Origin: Burkholderia pyrrocinia
GTDB lineage: Bacteria > Pseudomonadota > Gammaproteobacteria > Burkholderiales > Burkholderiaceae
Assembly (NCBI RefSeq): GCF_003330765.1
Contig: NZ_CP024903.1
Span: forward strand, 1,798,001-1,862,000
Direction of reading: 5' to 3'
Length of the DNA stretch: 64,000 bases
Shown here: piece by piece, positions 45,043 through 54,966 of the stretch
How the letters are laid out: each line of letters starts with the position of its first letter
Position numbering within the stretch: the first letter of the stretch is position 1
The notes under the pieces: generated by a model
What the model saw: only the letters and a program-made list of their open reading frames with translations
What the model was told of the DNA's origin: nothing
The model's database searches: none
Position numbers and translations under genes: made by a program

Positions 45043-47133
45043 ATGCAATCCAGACGGACCTTCATGTGCGGATGTCTCGGCGCGTTTACAGCCTGTTCGT
45101 TGTTCCCGGGCGTGACCAACGCGCGGATGATCGACCTGCTGCCGCCATCCGATCCGGTCGACGGCAAGACGTTCCGCGTGATCTGCCTGCACGACGTGCG
45201 CGACAACCTGCTGTCGACGTTCTCCACCTCGACGATGGTCGATCCGTACGCGGTCGATACCGGCACGCTGACGGCCATCTTCTCATGGCTGCAGACCAAC
45301 AACTACCACACCATCACGGTCAAGCAGATCGAGGCGTCGCGGCACGGCGGCAAGCCGTTGCCGCCCCGCGCGGTGCTCATCACGTTCGACGACGGCTACC
45401 GCAGCCATTACACGAAAGTCCTGCCGCTGCTCGAGCGCTTCAAGTATCCGGCCGTGATGGGCATCGTCACCGCGTGGATCGACGCGCCGCCGGATGCGCC
45501 GATCCGGATCAGCGACAAGATCCAGATGCCGCGCGACTACTTCATGTCGTGGGACGAGGTGCAGAAGGTCGGCCAGTCGAATCTCGTCGAGCTCGCGTGC
45601 CACACGCACAACCTCCATCACGGCGCAGTCGCGAATCCGCAGGGCAACGAGTTGCCGGCCACCACGTCGCACCTGTACCTCACAAACGAGCAGCGCTATG
45701 AAACCGATGCGGAGTTCGAAGCCCGCGTGCATAACGACCTGCAGACATGCGTGCAGCAGATTCGCGAACGCACCGGCATCGTCGCACGCTCGATGGTCTG
45801 GCCATACGGCGCTGAAAACCAGCCCGTGCGCAAGATCTCGACATCGCTCGGCATGGACATCCAGTTCAGCCTCGACGCCGGCCCGAATACGCCCGACGTG
45901 CCGCTCGACCGGCTGAGGCGGATCCTGATGATGTACGACGTCGACATCGGCGGGTTCGAGCGGTCGATGCGCGAGCCGGCGACCAACCGCGGGGACGTCG
46001 ACGTCCCCGAGCGCGTCGTGCAGGTCGATCTCGACCAGGTCTACGATCCGGATCCGGCGCGGCAGGAAGCGAATCTCGGCAAGCTCATCGAGCGCATCTA
46101 CCGGATGCAGCCGAAATCGGTATACCTGCAGGCGTTCGCCGACCCGAAGGGCACGGGCGTCGCGGAATCGATGTATTTCCCGAACCGGCACCTGCCGATG
46201 CGAGCCGACCTGTTCTCGCGCGCCGCATGGCAGCTCAGCACGCGCTCGAACGTGCAGGTGTACGCGTGGATGCCGGTGCTCGCGTTCCGGCCGCCGGCGG
46301 ACAAGCATCGCGGGCTCGAGGCGGTCAGTGCATACGGCGGCGCGCCCGCGCGCGAAAACGGCTCGCGCGTGTACCGCCTGAGCCCGTTCGATCCGCAGGC
46401 GCGGCTGATGATCGAGCAGATCTACGAGGATCTCGGCAAGTACGCGTCATTCAGCGGCATCCTGTTCAGCGACGACGCCGTGCTCGACGATTACGAGGAT
46501 GCCGGCCGGCACGCGCTGAGCACGTATTCGCAATGGGGGCTGCCGGCCGACATCGGCAAGATCCGCGCGACGCCGGACCTGATGAGCCGCTGGACGCGGC
46601 AGAAGACGCGCTACCTGATCGACCTGACGCGCCAGCTCGAACAGATCGTGCTCGCGAACCAGAACGCGGGCGACGTGCTGACCGCGCGCAACATCTTCGC
46701 GCTGCCGGTGTTGAAACCGGAATCCGAAGCGTGGTACGCGCAGAACTACGACGACTTCCTCGCCACGTACGACTACGTCGCGCTGATGGCGATGCCGTAC
46801 ATGGAACAGGCGCAGGACCCCCAGCGCTGGATGGACCAGCTCGTCGACGTCGTGCGCGCGAAGCAGCGCGGCCTCGCGCGCACCGTGTTCGAACTGCAGT
46901 CGTACGACTGGCACGCGCGCAAGGACATTTCCGGCAATGCGCTGCTCGCGCAGATGCGGCGGCTGCGCAGCAAGGGCGCGGTGAACTTCGGCTACTACCC
47001 GGACAACTTCCTGAACAATCAGCCGGATCTCGACACGATGCGCGACGTGATGTCGCTGAAGTCGCGTCTCGATCCGACGTCGATCAACGCGCTGATGAAG
47101 ATGCAGCAATCGCAGGGGACGAAGACACCATGA
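45043..47133 (+). CDS. pgaB: Poly-beta-1,6-GlcNAc N-deacetylase
   Basis: 696 residues, AAGGAG upstream. The N-terminal polysaccharide deacetylase domain keeps the metal and catalytic residues: CLHDV (His50, Asp51), TFDDGY (Asp116, Asp117) and CHTHNLHHG (His187, His192), spaced as in E. coli PgaB. The C-terminal domain (about 310-690) is the glycoside hydrolase/PNAG-binding part with GILFSDDAVLDDYEDA. The signal MQSRRTFMCGCLGAFTACS has an SRRxFM twin-arginine motif, unlike the Sec lipoprotein signal of E. coli. It overlaps pgaC by ATGA. Confidence 0.95.
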   Translation: MQSRRTFMCGCLGAFTACSLFPGVTNARMIDLLPPSDPVDGKTFRVICLHDVRDNLLSTFSTSTMVDPYAVDTGTLTAIFSWLQTNNYHTITVKQIEASRHGGKPLPPRAVLITFDDGYRSHYTKVLPLLERFKYPAVMGIVTAWIDAPPDAPIRISDKIQMPRDYFMSWDEVQKVGQSNLVELACHTHNLHHGAVANPQGNELPATTSHLYLTNEQRYETDAEFEARVHNDLQTCVQQIRERTGIVARSMVWPYGAENQPVRKISTSLGMDIQFSLDAGPNTPDVPLDRLRRILMMYDVDIGGFERSMREPATNRGDVDVPERVVQVDLDQVYDPDPARQEANLGKLIERIYRMQPKSVYLQAFADPKGTGVAESMYFPNRHLPMRADLFSRAAWQLSTRSNVQVYAWMPVLAFRPPADKHRGLEAVSAYGGAPARENGSRVYRLSPFDPQARLMIEQIYEDLGKYASFSGILFSDDAVLDDYEDAGRHALSTYSQWGLPADIGKIRATPDLMSRWTRQKTRYLIDLTRQLEQIVLANQNAGDVLTARNIFALPVLKPESEAWYAQNYDDFLATYDYVALMAMPYMEQAQDPQRWMDQLVDVVRAKQRGLARTVFELQSYDWHARKDISGNALLAQMRRLRSKGAVNFGYYPDNFLNNQPDLDTMRDVMSLKSRLDPTSINALMKMQQSQGTKTP

Positions 47134-48401
47134 CGACCCACAGCATCATCACGCGCCTGCAGGATTTCGTCTTCTACTACCCGTTCTTCATGTCGTATCT
47201 GTGGATGATCGGCGGCGTCGTGCACTACTTCCTGCTCGAGGAGGGCCGCGAGCTGTCGACGCGGACGATCGCGTCGAGCGGCATCCCGAAGATCTCGATC
47301 GTCGTGCCCTGCTTCAACGAAGCCGCGAACGCGCGCAGCGTGATCGTGCACCTGAACGCGATGCAGTATCCGAACTACGACATCATCGCGGTCAACGACG
47401 GCAGCAAGGATCGCACCGGCGAAATCCTCAACGAGCTGGCCGCGGAGATCCCGCGACTGCTCGTGATCCATCACGCGCGCAACGAAGGCAAGGCGGTTGG
47501 GCTCACGACCGCGGCGGCCGTATCGAACGCGGAATACCTGCTCTGCATCGATGGCGATTCGCTGCTCGCGCACGACGCGATCGGCTGGATGCTCGAGCAC
47601 TTCCTGACCGACCCCGGTGTCGGCGCCGTGACCGGCAACCCGCGCATCCGCACGCGCACGTCGCTGCTCGGCCGCATGCAGGTCGGCGAATTCTCGTCGA
47701 TCGTCGGGCTGATCAAGCGCACGCAGCAGGTGTACGGGCGCATCTTCACGGTGTCGGGCGTCATCACGATGTTCCGCAAGACCGCGCTCGCCGACGTCGG
47801 CTACTGGAGCTCGGACATGCTGACCGAGGACATCGACATCAGCTGGAAGCTGCAGTGCCGCGACTGGCGGGTCGTGTACGAACCGCACGCGCTGAGCTGG
47901 ATCCTGATGCCCGAGACGGTGAAGGGGCTCTACCGGCAGCGGCTGCGCTGGGCGAAAGGCGGCATCCAGGTGCTGATGAAGTATGCGGGCACGCTCGCGC
48001 GGCCGACGCAGATGATGATGTGGCCGCTGTTCGCCGAGTACCTGATCGGCATCGCGTGGGCGTACTCGATGTCGTTCATCCTGCTGCTCGCGCTCATCGA
48101 CGTCGTCCATCCGCTGCCGCAGGACTGGCACGTATCGGTCGTGCCGCACTGGCACGGGATGCTGCTGGTCGCAACCTGCATCCTGCAACTGATCATCGGC
48201 AGCATGATCGATCGTCAGTATGACGAAAAACTCCTGATGTATTTCCTGGACACCATCTGGTATCCCGTTGCTTTCTGGCTGATCAGCATGATCACCACCG
48301 TCATCGCCCTGCCTGCCGTCGTGCTGCGAGGCCGCGGCAAGCGGGCCGTATGGGTTAGCCCCGACCGAGGCATTCAACATGAAAAACGCGCCGATTATTG
48401 A
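47130..48401 (+). CDS. pgaC: Poly-beta-1,6-GlcNAc synthase (glycosyltransferase family 2)
   Basis: 423 residues. It polymerises UDP-GlcNAc and passes the chain through the inner membrane with PgaD. A first membrane helix precedes the GT2 domain. Processive motifs are present: CFNEAANARS, DDG-type VNDGSKDRTG, IDGDSLL, TEDIDISW and the acceptor motif QRLRWAKGG. Four C-terminal helices follow. In E. coli the PgaC-PgaD complex needs c-di-GMP. Its 3' end overlaps pgaD by 23 bp. Confidence 0.96.
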   Translation: MTTHSIITRLQDFVFYYPFFMSYLWMIGGVVHYFLLEEGRELSTRTIASSGIPKISIVVPCFNEAANARSVIVHLNAMQYPNYDIIAVNDGSKDRTGEILNELAAEIPRLLVIHHARNEGKAVGLTTAAAVSNAEYLLCIDGDSLLAHDAIGWMLEHFLTDPGVGAVTGNPRIRTRTSLLGRMQVGEFSSIVGLIKRTQQVYGRIFTVSGVITMFRKTALADVGYWSSDMLTEDIDISWKLQCRDWRVVYEPHALSWILMPETVKGLYRQRLRWAKGGIQVLMKYAGTLARPTQMMMWPLFAEYLIGIAWAYSMSFILLLALIDVVHPLPQDWHVSVVPHWHGMLLVATCILQLIIGSMIDRQYDEKLLMYFLDTIWYPVAFWLISMITTVIALPAVVLRGRGKRAVWVSPDRGIQHEKRADY

Positions 48402-48867
48402 CCTTTCCCTGCGCGCACCGCGCGAAATGATCGCCGAACGCGGTCGCATCGTCGGGCCCGTGCTCGTCGTCTGGTTCCGCCTCATACGGCCCGCGCTGGT
48501 CGGTGCCGTGTGGGCATCGATCTGCATCTACACGTACCGCTACCTGCTGCCGTTCAACGAGGCCGAGATGCCGATCGAACAGATCGTGTTCTACGCGACC
48601 AGCATTGCGCTCATCGCGGGCACGCTCATCATGTGGTTGATCGCGGGGCGCGTCGTGCATCCGCTCGCGCACCGGCTGCGCGTGTCGAAGATGCTGCGGC
48701 GCTCGGCCAGCGTCAAGGTGCGCTCGGTGCCGGCGACCGTGCTGGCCGGCGCCCGCCGGCGCGGCGCGCGGCGCACGACGCGCATTCTCGTCGCGTCGCA
48801 TGACGCGAACGGGTCGATTTCCGGCATCGAATGGGTAGCCCACGCGGGGCCGCAGCCCCGCGAGTAG
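48379..48867 (+). CDS. pgaD: PNAG synthase accessory subunit
   Basis: 162 residues, a little longer than E. coli PgaD. Two membrane helices are clear (RPALVGAVWASICIYTYRYL and IVFYATSIALIAGTLIMWLI), as expected of PgaD, followed by a basic cytoplasmic tail rich in Arg. It starts inside the end of pgaC, indicating translational coupling. PgaD stabilises PgaC and is involved in c-di-GMP activation in E. coli. Confidence 0.88.
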   Translation: MKNAPIIDLSLRAPREMIAERGRIVGPVLVVWFRLIRPALVGAVWASICIYTYRYLLPFNEAEMPIEQIVFYATSIALIAGTLIMWLIAGRVVHPLAHRLRVSKMLRRSASVKVRSVPATVLAGARRRGARRTTRILVASHDANGSISGIEWVAHAGPQPRE

Positions 48868-48985
48868 GTCAGCGGAGACGCGCCGCCGCGCACGGAACGG
48901 CATCCGTGCGGCGCGGTGCCGCTCCTGACGCCGCGCTGCCATGCATCGCCGGCAGACCGGCAACTTCTCTTGGACGAGGTGAATC

Positions 48986-50809
48986 ATGTGCGGAATCGTC
49001 GGAGCAAGCGGCTTGAACAATCAGGTGCCGCAACTGGTCAATGCGCTGAGGCGGCTCGAGTATCGCGGCTACGATTCGTGCGGCATCGCCGTGCAGGGCG
49101 ACGGCCGCCTGCGCAGCGAACGCACGCTGCGGCGCGTGACGGACCTGCAGGCTCGCGTGCTGACGCTCGGTCTCGAAGCACGGACCTGCATCGCGCATAC
49201 GCGCTGGGCGACGCACGGCGCGCCATCGGAAATGAACGCGCATCCGATCATGTCGGGCGACACGATCGCGGTCGTGCACAACGGGATCATCGAGAACCAC
49301 GACGCGCTGCGCGCCGAGCTGCGGGAGCGCGGCTATGCGTTTCGCGGCGAGACCGACACCGAGGTGATCGCGCACCTGATCCACAGCGTCTATCGCGACG
49401 ACCTGTTCGACGCGGTCGTGCGCGCCGTCAAGCGGCTGCACGGCGCGTACGCGATCGCGGTCCTGAGCGCGCGCGAGCCGCAGCGTCTCGTCGCCGCGCG
49501 CGCCGGCTCGCCGCTCGTGATCGGCATCGGCGCCGAACAGAACTACCTCGCGTCGGACTGCGCGGCGCTCGGCGACCTGACCGACCGTTTCATCTACCTG
49601 GAGGACGGCGACGTCGCGCTGATCACGCCGGATCGCATCGCCGTGGTCGACTCGGCCGGGCACGACGCACAGCGCCGGCTGTGTCAGGTGAAGGCGCACG
49701 ACGACGACGCCGCGCTCGGCCCGTACCAGCACTTCATGCAGAAAGAGATCTTCGAGCAGCCGAAGGCGATCGACAGTACGCTCGACGGCATCGACACGAT
49801 CTCGCCGGCGCTGTTCGATGCGAGCGAAAGCTCGCGCGGGCTGCTGTCAAAAGTGAGGAGCGTGCTGCTGCTCGGTTGCGGCACCAGCTACTACGCGGGC
49901 CTGACCGCGAAGTACTGGCTCGAAAGCATCGCGGGTGTGCCGGCGCAGGTCGAGATCGCCAGCGAATTCCGCTACCGCGACACCGTGGCCGATCCGCGCA
50001 CGCTTGTCGTCGGCATCTCGCAGTCGGGCGAAACGGCCGACACGATCGGCGCGATCGAGCGTGCGCGCGAAATGGGCCAGGAGCTGTCGATGGCGATCTG
50101 CAACGTGGCGACCAGCACGATCGCGCGCAACGCGCCGCTGCGATTCCTGACGCGAGCCGGCACCGAGCTCGGCGTCGCGTCGACCAAGGCGTTCACGACC
50201 CAGCTCGTCGCGCTGTTCGTGCTGACGCTGACGCTCGCGCAGTTGCGCGGCCGGCTCGACGCGGCTCAGGTCGCGATGCACCTGAAGCAGTTGCGCGCGC
50301 TGTCCGGCCGGATCGGCCACGCGCTCGCGCTCGAAACGCAGATCATGGGCTGGGCCGCGAAGTTCGCGCGCACCGAGAACGCGCTGTTCCTCGGGCGCGG
50401 CATTCATTTCCCGATCGCGATGGAAGGCGCGCTGAAGCTCAAGGAGGTGTCGTACATCCACGCGGAAGGCTATGCGGCCGGCGAGCTGAAGCACGGCCCG
50501 CTCGCGCTCGTCACCAGCGCGATGCCGGTCGTCACGATCGCGCCGGACGACCGTCTGTTCCAGAAGCTGAAGTCCAACATGGCCGAGGTGCGCGCGCGCG
50601 GCGGGCGGCTCTACGTGCTCGCCGGCAATCAGCTCGAAATCGCCGCCGACCGCGACACGCACCTGATCCGCGTGCGCGAATCGGGCGACCTGCTGTCGCC
50701 GATCGTCAACGTGATCCCGCTGCAACTGCTCGCGTATCACGTCGGCTGCGCGCGCGGCGCCGACGTCGACAAGCCGCGCAACCTCGCCAAATCGGTCACC
50801 GTCGAATGA
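48986..50809 (+). CDS. glmS: Glutamine-fructose-6-phosphate aminotransferase (isomerising)
   Basis: 607 residues. MCGIVGA exposes the N-terminal nucleophile Cys (after Met removal) of the glutaminase domain; residues about 280-600 hold two SIS isomerase domains ([40 protein letters not shown]). The C-terminus [11 protein letters not shown] is typical. It makes glucosamine-6-phosphate, the first step to UDP-GlcNAc. Being directly after pgaD, it probably boosts substrate for PNAG and may be a second copy beside a housekeeping glmS elsewhere. It overlaps the next gene by ATGA. Confidence 0.95.
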   Translation: MCGIVGASGLNNQVPQLVNALRRLEYRGYDSCGIAVQGDGRLRSERTLRRVTDLQARVLTLGLEARTCIAHTRWATHGAPSEMNAHPIMSGDTIAVVHNGIIENHDALRAELRERGYAFRGETDTEVIAHLIHSVYRDDLFDAVVRAVKRLHGAYAIAVLSAREPQRLVAARAGSPLVIGIGAEQNYLASDCAALGDLTDRFIYLEDGDVALITPDRIAVVDSAGHDAQRRLCQVKAHDDDAALGPYQHFMQKEIFEQPKAIDSTLDGIDTISPALFDASESSRGLLSKVRSVLLLGCGTSYYAGLTAKYWLESIAGVPAQVEIASEFRYRDTVADPRTLVVGISQSGETADTIGAIERAREMGQELSMAICNVATSTIARNAPLRFLTRAGTELGVASTKAFTTQLVALFVLTLTLAQLRGRLDAAQVAMHLKQLRALSGRIGHALALETQIMGWAAKFARTENALFLGRGIHFPIAMEGALKLKEVSYIHAEGYAAGELKHGPLALVTSAMPVVTIAPDDRLFQKLKSNMAEVRARGGRLYVLAGNQLEIAADRDTHLIRVRESGDLLSPIVNVIPLQLLAYHVGCARGADVDKPRNLAKSVTVE

Positions 50810-52074
50810 CGCGACGAACGCGCCCGGCGCGGGCGGCCGCGCGGCGCATTGCGGCCGCGCTCGGCGGCGCGTGCTGCATCGTCGCGGCACCACCGTCGGC
50901 CTGCGCCGGCGCGCCGGCCGTGCATACGGTCACCGTGCAGGGTTCCCCGTCGGCGCAGGAGACCGGCGACCCGCGGCGCTTCATGCATGGCATCGGCGTG
51001 GCCGACGCGAGCGACGGCAAACGCTGGGTGTTCTTCAGCAGTTCGGGCATCGAGCCGCGCGGCGCGATGCGCAACGGCAACTGGCCGCACGACGTGTACG
51101 TCGGCGAATGGCTGCCCGGCAAGCCGCACCTGCTGCACGTCCATACGTTCATCAGCCGCCCGGAGGCGCAGGAACCCGTGTCGATCGCGCAGAACGCGCG
51201 CGGCGACATCTTCGTCACGTTCGAGGACGGCTGGAACGCGCCGCAAGAGGTCAGCCAGCGCTACGGCGTCTATCGCCGCGACCTGAAGCCGATCAAGCCC
51301 TACCCGAACGACGTCGAGCCGGGCGGCCACTCGGGGCATGTCGCCACGGTCGGCGAACGCTTCGTCGTGTTCTATTCCGCCGACTGGATCGACGGCGGCG
51401 GCGTCGACAACCTCGGCACCGGCAACGGCGTCTACCTGAAAACCTACGACGCGGCCGGGCGCGTGCTGAACCACGTCGCGGTCGCGCCGCACCGCCGCGA
51501 GTGGTGGCCCATGATCGCCGGCTCGCCGCACAACGCGCTGCTCGTCTGGCAGAAATTCATCGAAGGCAGCACGGACGCGACGCTCGAATACGCGATGTTC
51601 GATCCGGTCACGGCGAAGCTGGAAACGCTGGGGCCGCTGAACGAGGCCATCCAGTACTACGTGTATTCGTCGGCCTACGTGCCGGCGATCGACCGTTTCA
51701 TCGTCGTCACGACGACGGCGGACGATCGCGGCGTCGCGATGCTGATCGCCCCCGACGGCCGCCGCACGGCGACGCTCGACTGTCTGCCGGCGTCGGTGCG
51801 CGAATCCGGCATCGGCATCTCCGGCACGCATGCGTATGTGCCGACCCGCGACGGGCGGCTGCTGACACTCGCGCTTTCGCCGGCGGACATGTCAGTGAGC
51901 GGCGTGCAGCGCTCGCCGATTCCGTGGGGCGCGACGGGCATCGCCGGTTTCCCGGCGCGCGGCGCAACGATGCATTTCGTGTCGCTGACACCGTCGGGCA
52001 CGCGCGAAGCCGATTTCGAACCGGAGCGGGAAACGCCGTTGCCGAAGAACGAAGCGCGTTGTTCGAGTCATTGA
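50806..52074 (+). CDS. Secreted propeller-like protein coupled to glmS
   Basis: 422 residues, with ATGA overlap to glmS. A basic N-terminus and hydrophobic stretch ([18 protein letters not shown]) form a signal peptide. The mature protein repeats a pattern of short beta blades, with segments such as [25 protein letters not shown] and [15 protein letters not shown], which recall the Asp-box-type blades of sialidase-like propellers. No catalytic set can be assigned. It is a good candidate for a periplasmic or surface PNAG-binding protein, by context only. Confidence 0.7.
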   Translation: MTRRTRPARAAARRIAAALGGACCIVAAPPSACAGAPAVHTVTVQGSPSAQETGDPRRFMHGIGVADASDGKRWVFFSSSGIEPRGAMRNGNWPHDVYVGEWLPGKPHLLHVHTFISRPEAQEPVSIAQNARGDIFVTFEDGWNAPQEVSQRYGVYRRDLKPIKPYPNDVEPGGHSGHVATVGERFVVFYSADWIDGGGVDNLGTGNGVYLKTYDAAGRVLNHVAVAPHRREWWPMIAGSPHNALLVWQKFIEGSTDATLEYAMFDPVTAKLETLGPLNEAIQYYVYSSAYVPAIDRFIVVTTTADDRGVAMLIAPDGRRTATLDCLPASVRESGIGISGTHAYVPTRDGRLLTLALSPADMSVSGVQRSPIPWGATGIAGFPARGATMHFVSLTPSGTREADFEPERETPLPKNEARCSSH

Positions 52075-52288
52075 CGACAGTCCGGCATCGGTCATGTCGT
52101 AAACGCGGTCAGCCCGCATGTTCCCCGCCCCGCTCGCCTTCCCCTTCCTGTCCGGTCGTGGCCGCCGCCCCTTGCGCGCGCCGAAGTCGCCAGCGCCGTG
52201 CGTACCGGATAGACTGTCGCCCGATTCCATCCATCGGCCGCGGCTTCCGCCTCCTGCCGCCGCCGGCACGCCCTTTCCCGGAGAACGA

Positions 52289-53125
52289 ATGCTGAAGCGC
52301 CAGTGGTTTTCGATGTTGCTGCTGACGGTTTGCCTGATCGGACAACGCGCGTCGGCCCAGTCCGCGCTCGAACTCGAGACCGACGGCACGGCACGCGCCC
52401 TCACCCGGCAGACGCTGCTCGCGCGCCCCGATGCAACGGACATCCGCGTGCCGCGCGACATCGCGTACGGCCGGCCGATGACGTTCCGCGCCGTGCCGTT
52501 CGCCGCGCTGCTCGGCGACACGCCGCTGCCGGCCGACGGCGTGCTCGAAACGCGCGCCGCCGACGGCTTCGCCGCGCAACTGCCGCTGGATCTCGTGCGC
52601 CGCCGCGCGCCGGCCGGCGCCGTCGCGTGGCTCGCGATCGAAGATCCGGCTCGCCCATGGCCGACGCTGCCCGGCAAGCAGGTCAGCGCCGGGCCGTTCT
52701 ATCTCGTCTGGCTCGGGCCGGATGCGTCGTCGGTACGCGGCGAGCAGTGGCCCTACCAGATCGTGCGCGTCACGATCGAGTCGTCGCCGGCCGCGCGCTG
52801 GCCGTCGCTCGCCGTCGATGCCGCGGTGCCCGAAAACGATCCGGCCCGCGCAGGCCAGCACCTGTTCGTCACGCAATGCCTCGCGTGCCACCGCGTCGAC
52901 GGCGCGGGCAGCAGCCATGCCGGCCCCGACCTGAACGCACCGATGAACCCGGTCGACTACTTCCAGCCCGCCGCGCTGCGCCGCTACATCCGCAACCCGG
53001 CATCGGTGCGCGACTGGCCGGGCCGGAGCATGCCGGCGTTTCCGCCCGATCAGCTGAGCGACCGGGAGCTCGACCAGATCGTCGCGTATCTCGCGTATAT
53101 GGCGCGGCGCAAGGCCGGCAGGTAA
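52289..53125 (+). CDS. Cytochrome c with an N-terminal sulfite-oxidase-like domain
   Basis: 278 residues from ATG 52289 (GGAGA upstream). The signal peptide ends at RASA (about residue 23). Residues about 25-165 resemble a molybdopterin-oxidoreductase-type fold without clear cofactor residues (MTFRAVPFAALLG, WPYQIVRVTIE). Residues 185-275 are a class I cytochrome c: heme motif C197-L-A-C200-H201 and distal Met in RSMPAFPPDQLS. It probably passes electrons in the periplasm. The partner is unknown. Confidence 0.85.
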   Translation: MLKRQWFSMLLLTVCLIGQRASAQSALELETDGTARALTRQTLLARPDATDIRVPRDIAYGRPMTFRAVPFAALLGDTPLPADGVLETRAADGFAAQLPLDLVRRRAPAGAVAWLAIEDPARPWPTLPGKQVSAGPFYLVWLGPDASSVRGEQWPYQIVRVTIESSPAARWPSLAVDAAVPENDPARAGQHLFVTQCLACHRVDGAGSSHAGPDLNAPMNPVDYFQPAALRRYIRNPASVRDWPGRSMPAFPPDQLSDRELDQIVAYLAYMARRKAGR

Positions 53126-53180
53126 CGCACGGCGGTCGCGGGCCGGCGAACCCCATCCTGCCGGACCGCCCCCATCGCGC

Positions 53181-54431
53181 TCAGGCTTCCTGCGCGCTCT
53201 GCAGCACAGCGCGCAGCAGCACGTCGGCGCCCGCCGCCGCCCATTCGGGCGTAATCGCTTCGGCCTCGTTATGGCTCAGTCCGTCGACGCAGGGCACGAA
53301 GATCATCCCCGTCGGCGCGACACGCGCGACATAACACGCGTCATGGCCCGCGCCGGACACGATATCCATGTGCGACAGCCCGAGCGCCCGGGCCGCGTCA
53401 CGCACCGTGTCGATGCAGCGCGGCGCGAACGGTATCGGCGGATACGTGAAAATCTGCTCGATCCGCGCGCCGAGGCCGGTCTCGTCGGCCACGCGCGCGA
53501 GTTCCGTCCGCAGCGCCGCGTCCAGTTCGTCGAGCACCGCGTCGTCGGGGTGACGGAACTCGACCGTGAAGAAACAGCCGCCCGGTACCGTGTTGCGCGA
53601 GTTCGGCCGCGCATCGATCATCCCGACCGTCGCGCGCGCGTACGGTGCGTAACGACGGCCGAGCACGTCGATGAACGAGATCATCCGCGCGGCGCCGACC
53701 AGCGCATCGCGACGGAATTCCATCGGCGTCGTGCCCGCGTGCGCGTCGACACCGGTGAGCGTCACCTCGTACCAGCGCTGCCCCTGCCCGGCCGTCACGA
53801 CGCCGATCGTCTTGCCGGCCCGTTCGAGAATCGCACCCTGTTCGATATGCAGCTCGTACGCCGCGTGCACCGGATAACCGCCGACGGGCTCGGCGCCCGC
53901 ATAGCCGATCCGTTCGAGTTCGTCGCCGATCGTCTTGCCCGCGCTGTCGGTGCGCGACAGCCCGTATTCGAGCGTATAGACGTCCGAGAACACGCCGGCC
54001 GAGACCATCGCCGGCGCGAAGCGCGAACCTTCCTCGTTGGTCCAGATCACGACGTCGACCGGACGCTCCGTCTCGATGCCCGCGTCGTTCAGCGCGCGCA
54101 CGACCTCGAGCCCGCCGAGCACGCCGTAGATGCCGTCGTAGCGGCCGCCCGTCGGCTGCGAATCGGCGTGCGAGCCCGTCATCACCGGCGCGGCGTCGGG
54201 ATTGCGGCCCGCGCGGCGCGCGAACACGTTGCCCATCCGGTCCACGCGCACCGTGCAGCCGGCATCGCGCGCCCACTGCACGAACAGGTCGCGAGACTCG
54301 CGATCGAGATCGGTCAGCGCAAGACGGCAGACGCCGCCCTTCGGCGTCGCGCCGATCTGCGCCATCCGTTCGAGCGATGCCCACAGGCGGTCGCCGTCGA
54401 CGCGCGGCGCGCGCACGTTGTCGTCACGCAT
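53181..54431 (-). CDS. Zn-dependent M20 amidohydrolase (N-carbamoyl-L-cysteine hydrolase-like)
   Basis: 416 residues. The M20 metal ligands are visible: His88 (TGSHADSQPTGG), Asp99 (RYDG), Glu133-Glu134 (NEEGSRF), His195 (ELHIEQG) and a C-terminal His (GLSHNEAEA). The family covers beta-ureidopropionase, allantoate amidohydrolase and N-carbamoyl-L-amino-acid hydrolases. The 8-bp overlap (ATGCGTGA) with an AtcB-like gene makes AtcC, which cleaves N-carbamoyl-L-cysteine to cysteine, the best match. Substrate is inferred. Confidence 0.88.
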   Translation of the reverse strand: MRDDNVRAPRVDGDRLWASLERMAQIGATPKGGVCRLALTDLDRESRDLFVQWARDAGCTVRVDRMGNVFARRAGRNPDAAPVMTGSHADSQPTGGRYDGIYGVLGGLEVVRALNDAGIETERPVDVVIWTNEEGSRFAPAMVSAGVFSDVYTLEYGLSRTDSAGKTIGDELERIGYAGAEPVGGYPVHAAYELHIEQGAILERAGKTIGVVTAGQGQRWYEVTLTGVDAHAGTTPMEFRRDALVGAARMISFIDVLGRRYAPYARATVGMIDARPNSRNTVPGGCFFTVEFRHPDDAVLDELDAALRTELARVADETGLGARIEQIFTYPPIPFAPRCIDTVRDAARALGLSHMDIVSGAGHDACYVARVAPTGMIFVPCVDGLSHNEAEAITPEWAAAGADVLLRAVLQSAQEA

Positions 54432-54948
54432 CGCCGTTCTCCGGCGCAGGCTGCAGTGCGTAGCGGAAATCGCAGCGCTTGCCGCCCTGCATGATCGTGC
54501 TCGTGCGCGTGAGCGCAACGCGCGGCGCATAACCCTGGATGAAATAGCTGTCGCGCGCGCAACTCAACAGGTGCCCGATCTCGCCGAGCCCCATCGCGTG
54601 ATACATCTCCGCGTAGCTGCAACGATGCACGTCGTAGTCGTAGTGCGCGTCGTCGGCGCGCCGCACCTCGACGTCGAGCGCATCGTCCTTCTCCCACAGC
54701 ACCTGCAGCGCGATGAACGACTTCACGCTCGTGCCGCCCGGCTCCTGCGCGGCGAACGTGCGGCCCGCGTCGACGGCCGCGCCGCGCACGGCTTCCGCGA
54801 TCACGGCCTGCGCGCGCTCGGCGCCGAACTCGCGCTTCATGATCTCGTAGATCGGCTTGATGATTTCCGCTTCGATGCGGCGCCGCGCGAGGATGCCGAG
54901 GCGCGTGTCCTCGGGTGCGGCGGCGGATGTCCGGGTAGGTTCAGTCAT
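54424..54948 (-). CDS. L-2-amino-thiazoline-4-carboxylate hydrolase family protein (AtcB-like)
   Basis: 174 residues. The compact alpha/beta protein has conserved YDYDVHRCSYAEMYHAMGL and a second Cys in LLSCARDSYFIQGY, as in the ATC hydrolase family. AtcB opens the thiazoline ring of ATC to N-carbamoyl-L-cysteine, which AtcC then cleaves. The gene is coupled to the M20 hydrolase after it and is 18 bp from the solute-binding protein gene before it, forming a plausible uptake-to-cysteine route. Confidence 0.85.
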   Translation of the reverse strand: MTEPTRTSAAAPEDTRLGILARRRIEAEIIKPIYEIMKREFGAERAQAVIAEAVRGAAVDAGRTFAAQEPGGTSVKSFIALQVLWEKDDALDVEVRRADDAHYDYDVHRCSYAEMYHAMGLGEIGHLLSCARDSYFIQGYAPRVALTRTSTIMQGGKRCDFRYALQPAPENGDA

Positions 54949-54966
54949 GGGGGTCGTCTTTATCGT

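Noticed and set aside
48887..48920. Hairpin between pgaD and glmS as terminator or glmS ribozyme
   Set aside because: Stem is about 8 bp without a T-tract, and no glmS ribozyme core is recognisable. Such ribozymes are typical of Gram-positive bacteria.
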